Below are positions 61,242 through 64,000 of a stretch of DNA of 64,000 nucleotides, piece after piece. Both the position numbers and the translations under genes were made by a program. The notes beneath the pieces were generated by a model that did no database searches, had not been told where the DNA came from, and saw nothing but the letters and a program-made list of their open reading frames with translations. Source of the DNA: Azotimanducus chitobiosivorans. Lineage in GTDB: Bacteria > Pseudomonadota > Gammaproteobacteria > Pseudomonadales > Azotimanducaceae. The DNA is taken from positions 1,426,001-1,490,000 of the forward strand of contig OZ241339.1 of assembly GCA_965200235.1 (NCBI GenBank), in the 5' to 3' direction. The stretch's first letter is position 1. Every line of letters begins with the position of its first letter.

Positions 61242-62471
61242 TTAGTGGCCCGCCATTTCCGGTGACGGCTCAAAGCCAAGGAAGATGCGACCGAGCTCCG
61301 GATACAAGGAGTGCGACACCCACCTGTGCGTCGCGCAGCCGTGCGCATCGCGCAGCTTGCGTTCGAGCGGGCTATCCATGCGCATGGCGGTGGTGCCAGC
61401 CGTGTTGTGAATCAAATCAACGGCTTGCATGCAGACATTCGTTGCGTGGGTGCACGCAAGGCGGGCGATCTTGGTGGTTTCCGGACCCGGCTTCTCGGCG
61501 CCTGCTTCAAGTTCTTTCACCACCTCACCCATCGCTTCCATGACGAATGCCCGCGATGAGCGCACCATGCCTTCAGCTTCGCCCATGCGGTGCTGTGCCA
61601 CCGGCCTCTCGCGCAGCTTGCCTGTTGACATCAGCGGAACTTTGTTCTGTGCGAGATCGGAGAAGGCATTGAGCGCCCCGCGCGCGACCCCGAGCGCGAC
61701 CGCGACCTTGTTATACGAGAGCCTCAGCGCGACCGGGATGCGAAATGCCGGATTGTCATAGCGCGCCGGCATGATGAGATCGACGCCGGTGAACTTCTCG
61801 GGCACAAGCGCGCCGTCGGACTTGATGTCGTGGCTGCCGGAACCGCGCAAGCCCGCCATATTCCACGTATCGAGTATCTCCCATTCACTGCGATGAATAA
61901 ACCACATCTTGGCAAACGGCGTGCCATCGGGGTTAAGTTTCGGCTGACCGCCTTCCATGATCGGCGCCATCTGAAAGCACCACTCGGCCTGATTGCAGCC
62001 ACTCATGAACGAGGTTTGCGCCCACACGCGAACGCTGCCGTCGCCTTGCGGCTCGGCACGCGGCATGGCGCTGCCCGGGCCACCGCCACCGCACATGATG
62101 ACGCGCGGATTGTCGATATAGACCTCCCTGGCAAGCGCCGGCGGCATACCGCCCGCCGCCATGGCGTTGATCTCGGAGCCAATCATCACATTCCAGCCGA
62201 CCGAGGCGTCGATGGCGGAGATGGCTTCGAGCACGGCAATGGTATCGAGCACCGAGGCGTTCTCGCCGCCGAGCTCGGTCGGCAACGCAAATCGGAAGAA
62301 GCCTTCATCGATGAGCACATCAACGGTATCGTCAGGAAGCCGCCTCAATTCTTGCGCACGATCCCCGCCGTCGAGAATTTCGTCGCGCAACGATTCGACG
62401 CGCTCAAGCAAGGGCAAATCGTGTGTGTATGCAGGGGTGAGGTGGGAAATTGAAGCTGCGGATGCCGCCAT
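61242..62471 (-). CDS. Acyl-CoA dehydrogenase-like flavin monooxygenase
   Basis: A 409-residue member of the acyl-CoA dehydrogenase fold. N-terminal helices carry LPTELGGENASVLDTIAVLE, and the middle has SFMSGCNQAEWCFQMAP and GLRGSGSHDIKSDGALVPE, a stretch typical of HsaA/HpaB-type hydroxylases and of DszC relatives. Loss of the usual catalytic glutamate is likely, so a two-component monooxygenase is more plausible than a fatty-acid dehydrogenase. GGAGG lies ahead of the ATG. Confidence 0.75.
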   Translation of the reverse strand: MAASAASISHLTPAYTHDLPLLERVESLRDEILDGGDRAQELRRLPDDTVDVLIDEGFFRFALPTELGGENASVLDTIAVLEAISAIDASVGWNVMIGSEINAMAAGGMPPALAREVYIDNPRVIMCGGGGPGSAMPRAEPQGDGSVRVWAQTSFMSGCNQAEWCFQMAPIMEGGQPKLNPDGTPFAKMWFIHRSEWEILDTWNMAGLRGSGSHDIKSDGALVPEKFTGVDLIMPARYDNPAFRIPVALRLSYNKVAVALGVARGALNAFSDLAQNKVPLMSTGKLRERPVAQHRMGEAEGMVRSSRAFVMEAMGEVVKELEAGAEKPGPETTKIARLACTHATNVCMQAVDLIHNTAGTTAMRMDSPLERKLRDAHGCATHRWVSHSLYPELGRIFLGFEPSPEMAGH

Positions 62472-62627
62472 GACCGGTTCCTCCGAAATTAGTCTCGCAA
62501 GCTAACACAAAAGGCGTTCGCTTCAACACTATCGAATTTGAGAACGAAGGGTGGCGGCTATAGTAATAGCACAAAAGGAACCCGGAGCCGATTCCGTTCG
62601 GCCCCGAATTCCAAGCGAGCACCTTTT

Positions 62628-62882
62628 CTAGTCTTGGCTCGCACTCCATATCTCAAGGCCAACCGCAACGGCGACACCGACAGCGATGCCGACAACACCG
62701 CCGGCTAGCGCGCCCCGGGCTGCGGAAACGCCGATGCGAGCAGCGGCGGCCTGTACGCCCCGGTCGGCGAAAAAGCCTGCGACGCCTCCAGCTAGGCCGC
62801 TTGTGGCCGCCCCTGAAACGTCAGGGTCTCGGGCACCGCCCGACACCACGACAACCTGATTTGCATGTAGTTCTTGGATCAT
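62628..62882 (-). CDS. Putative bacteriocin precursor with double-glycine leader
   Basis: An 84-residue protein with AAGGAGA 6 bases before the ATG. It opens with MIQELHANQVVVVSGG, matching the double-glycine leader of class II bacteriocins and microcins (ELxxxxVxxVSGG). The 68-residue core after Gly16 is rich in Gly and Ala (ATSGLAGGVAGFFADRG, GALAGGVVGIAVGVAV) and amphipathic, as in two-peptide pore-forming bacteriocins. No C39 exporter or second peptide is in the window. A non-bacteriocin small membrane protein is the alternative. Confidence 0.55.
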   Translation of the reverse strand: MIQELHANQVVVVSGGARDPDVSGAATSGLAGGVAGFFADRGVQAAAARIGVSAARGALAGGVVGIAVGVAVAVGLEIWSASQD

Positions 62883-63100
62883 TGTATTTCTCCTTGTGAA
62901 AGAATGTGATGAAAAAGTGTGAATGAATGAATCGCCACGAACACCCGTCCGTGGCAGTATCAGGTTGCACGATTTGTAAAGTGGGCAATGTCGAGTCGAC
63001 CGACATCGCTTGTAGGAAATTGCCGACGGTCTCCGCGAACTTGCTCGATAACCTAGAATTTATTTTTTCCGACGACCGAACGAACCTCGAATCAAACAAA

Positions 63101-64000
63101 ATGCCCGACACCAAAACGCCAGTCCCAGTTATTGTTGGCATCTCCCAAGTCAACCAAAACGAAGACGACTTCACCAAGTGCCGCGAACCTCTCGAATTGA
63201 TGATCGAAGCGGTCAAGGCAGCCGCCATCGACAGCGAAGCGCCGGACATTCTTGAAAAACTCGACCAGGTGTGTGTCAATCAAGGCACGTGGAACTATTC
63301 GGACCCGGCACGCGCGGTCGCATCGGCCGTAGGCGCATACCGCGCAAAGAGCGCGCGCACCTTCTGGGGCGGCAACTTCGTGCAATTCGCGCTGAACCGA
63401 ATGGCGCTTGCCATCAGTCAGGGCGAGCTTGAGTCGGTTGCGTTCACGGGCGCCGAATGGGGCCGAACATTAGCGCGGATGACGCGAAAGGGGCACATAC
63501 CAGCGCTGGCCGACGCGCCAGGCGAGCCCGACTCACTCTACGGCAAGCATGACTTCATCGCGCATCTTCTCGAGCGCGAAATCGGCTGCGTTCAGCCCGT
63601 GCAAACCTACCCAATGTTCGAAAACGCGCTGCGGTATGCGCGCGGCGAATCGCCCGACGAACACCTCGTGCGCATCTCCGAGCTATGGGCGCGGTTTGCG
63701 CAGGTCGCGGCGAACAATCCACATGCCGCGATTCGCGCTTCACCGAGCGCCGAGGCCATACGCACACCTTCCGCCGGCAATCGCCCGGTTTCCTTTCCCT
63801 ATCTCAAGCTCTTGAACTCGAACAACAACGTGGATCAAGCAGCGGCGCTCATCCTATGCTCGACCGAATTCGCGGCAAAACTCGGCATACCGGAGGAGAA
63901 ATGGGTCTATCCGCTCGCGGGAACAGATGCCAACGACATCCTGTTCATGTCCAACCGACTTGACTACACGGCGTCGCCTGCCATACGCATCGCCGGCGGC
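63101..64000 (+). CDS. Thiolase-like acetyl-CoA acetyltransferase, cut by the edge
   Basis: An open frame from the ATG at 63101 to the right edge, 300 codons, with no stop. It begins TPVPVIVGISQVNQ, then PLELMIEAVKAAAIDS and DPARAVASAVGAYRAK. This is the lipid-transfer-protein-like thiolase branch, often with acetyl-CoA acetyltransferase annotation and with weak or altered catalytic cysteines. The C-terminal half is not seen. It is divergent from the bacteriocin-like gene. Confidence 0.75.
   Translation, partial: MPDTKTPVPVIVGISQVNQNEDDFTKCREPLELMIEAVKAAAIDSEAPDILEKLDQVCVNQGTWNYSDPARAVASAVGAYRAKSARTFWGGNFVQFALNRMALAISQGELESVAFTGAEWGRTLARMTRKGHIPALADAPGEPDSLYGKHDFIAHLLEREIGCVQPVQTYPMFENALRYARGESPDEHLVRISELWARFAQVAANNPHAAIRASPSAEAIRTPSAGNRPVSFPYLKLLNSNNNVDQAAALILCSTEFAAKLGIPEEKWVYPLAGTDANDILFMSNRLDYTASPAIRIAGG

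Overview
The window looks like a chromosomal segment of an uncultured, moderately GC-rich gammaproteobacterium. The clues are yajC-secD-secF with suhB next to it, queA-tgt-rluC, a class II tRNA-Leu(CAA), isocitrate lyase, a TonB-dependent receptor and an L-fucose/sulfatase catabolic repertoire typical of marine or host-associated bacteria. No rRNA, CRISPR array, complete insertion sequence or prophage was seen. The genus cannot be fixed from sequence alone.

Layout. 1-5.2 kb: an edge-truncated nuclease-like ORF, an FkbM methyltransferase, a cobalt-type nitrile hydratase operon (beta, alpha, activator), an AAA ATPase and suhB. 5.2-8.5 kb: secF, secD, yajC. 8.5-32.7 kb: accessory DNA between yajC and its usual neighbour tgt. 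It holds two DUF4143 ATPases, a sulfatase, a decayed RHS/Sit-type polymorphic toxin locus with four copies of one immunity family, a GNAT-like gene with a two-gene ABC exporter, an MNT-HEPN fusion, a single-chain type ISP restriction-modification enzyme with a MazF-like toxin overlapping its end, maf, a truncated ATPase and a PIN-type module. 32.7-36 kb: rluC, tgt, queA and tRNA-Leu. 36-44 kb: a RelB antitoxin with a gutted YafQ-like toxin, a third DUF4143 ATPase behind 22-bp iterons, a DUF192 protein, a DapB-like dehydrogenase, aceA, an Mrr-type endonuclease and an Xre/RES toxin-antitoxin pair. 44-59.8 kb: an SDR/thiolase pair, then a non-phosphorylating L-fucose pathway (FucU, FAH-type hydrolase, SDR, FucP-like symporter, UxaA-type dehydratase, lactonase fused to a SAF domain, aldo/keto reductase, IclR regulator, GH29 fucosidase, TonB receptor, MFS). 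59.7-64 kb: site-2 protease, mercaptopyruvate sulfurtransferase, acyl-CoA dehydrogenase-like flavoprotein, a small double-glycine peptide resembling a bacteriocin precursor, and an edge-truncated thiolase-like gene.

How the parts work together. Fucose would be freed outside the cytoplasm by the fucosidase, brought across the outer membrane by the TonB receptor, imported by FucP and oxidised in five steps to pyruvate and L-lactate. A motif shared by the iclR/aldo-keto reductase gap and the TonB receptor promoter may be the IclR operator.

Most striking observation. Six palindromic, non-coding, MITE-like elements of three families (137-303 bp, two copies each) sit in 4-bp YTAR-type targets, mostly CTAG, as expected for parasites of IS5-group transposases. 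Nearly all lie on or close to a stop codon. In-silico excision joins an immunity gene back into frame, restores the signal peptide of the fucosidase, restores the native RluC C-terminus and recreates a TAGTG stop-start overlap in the Xre/RES operon.
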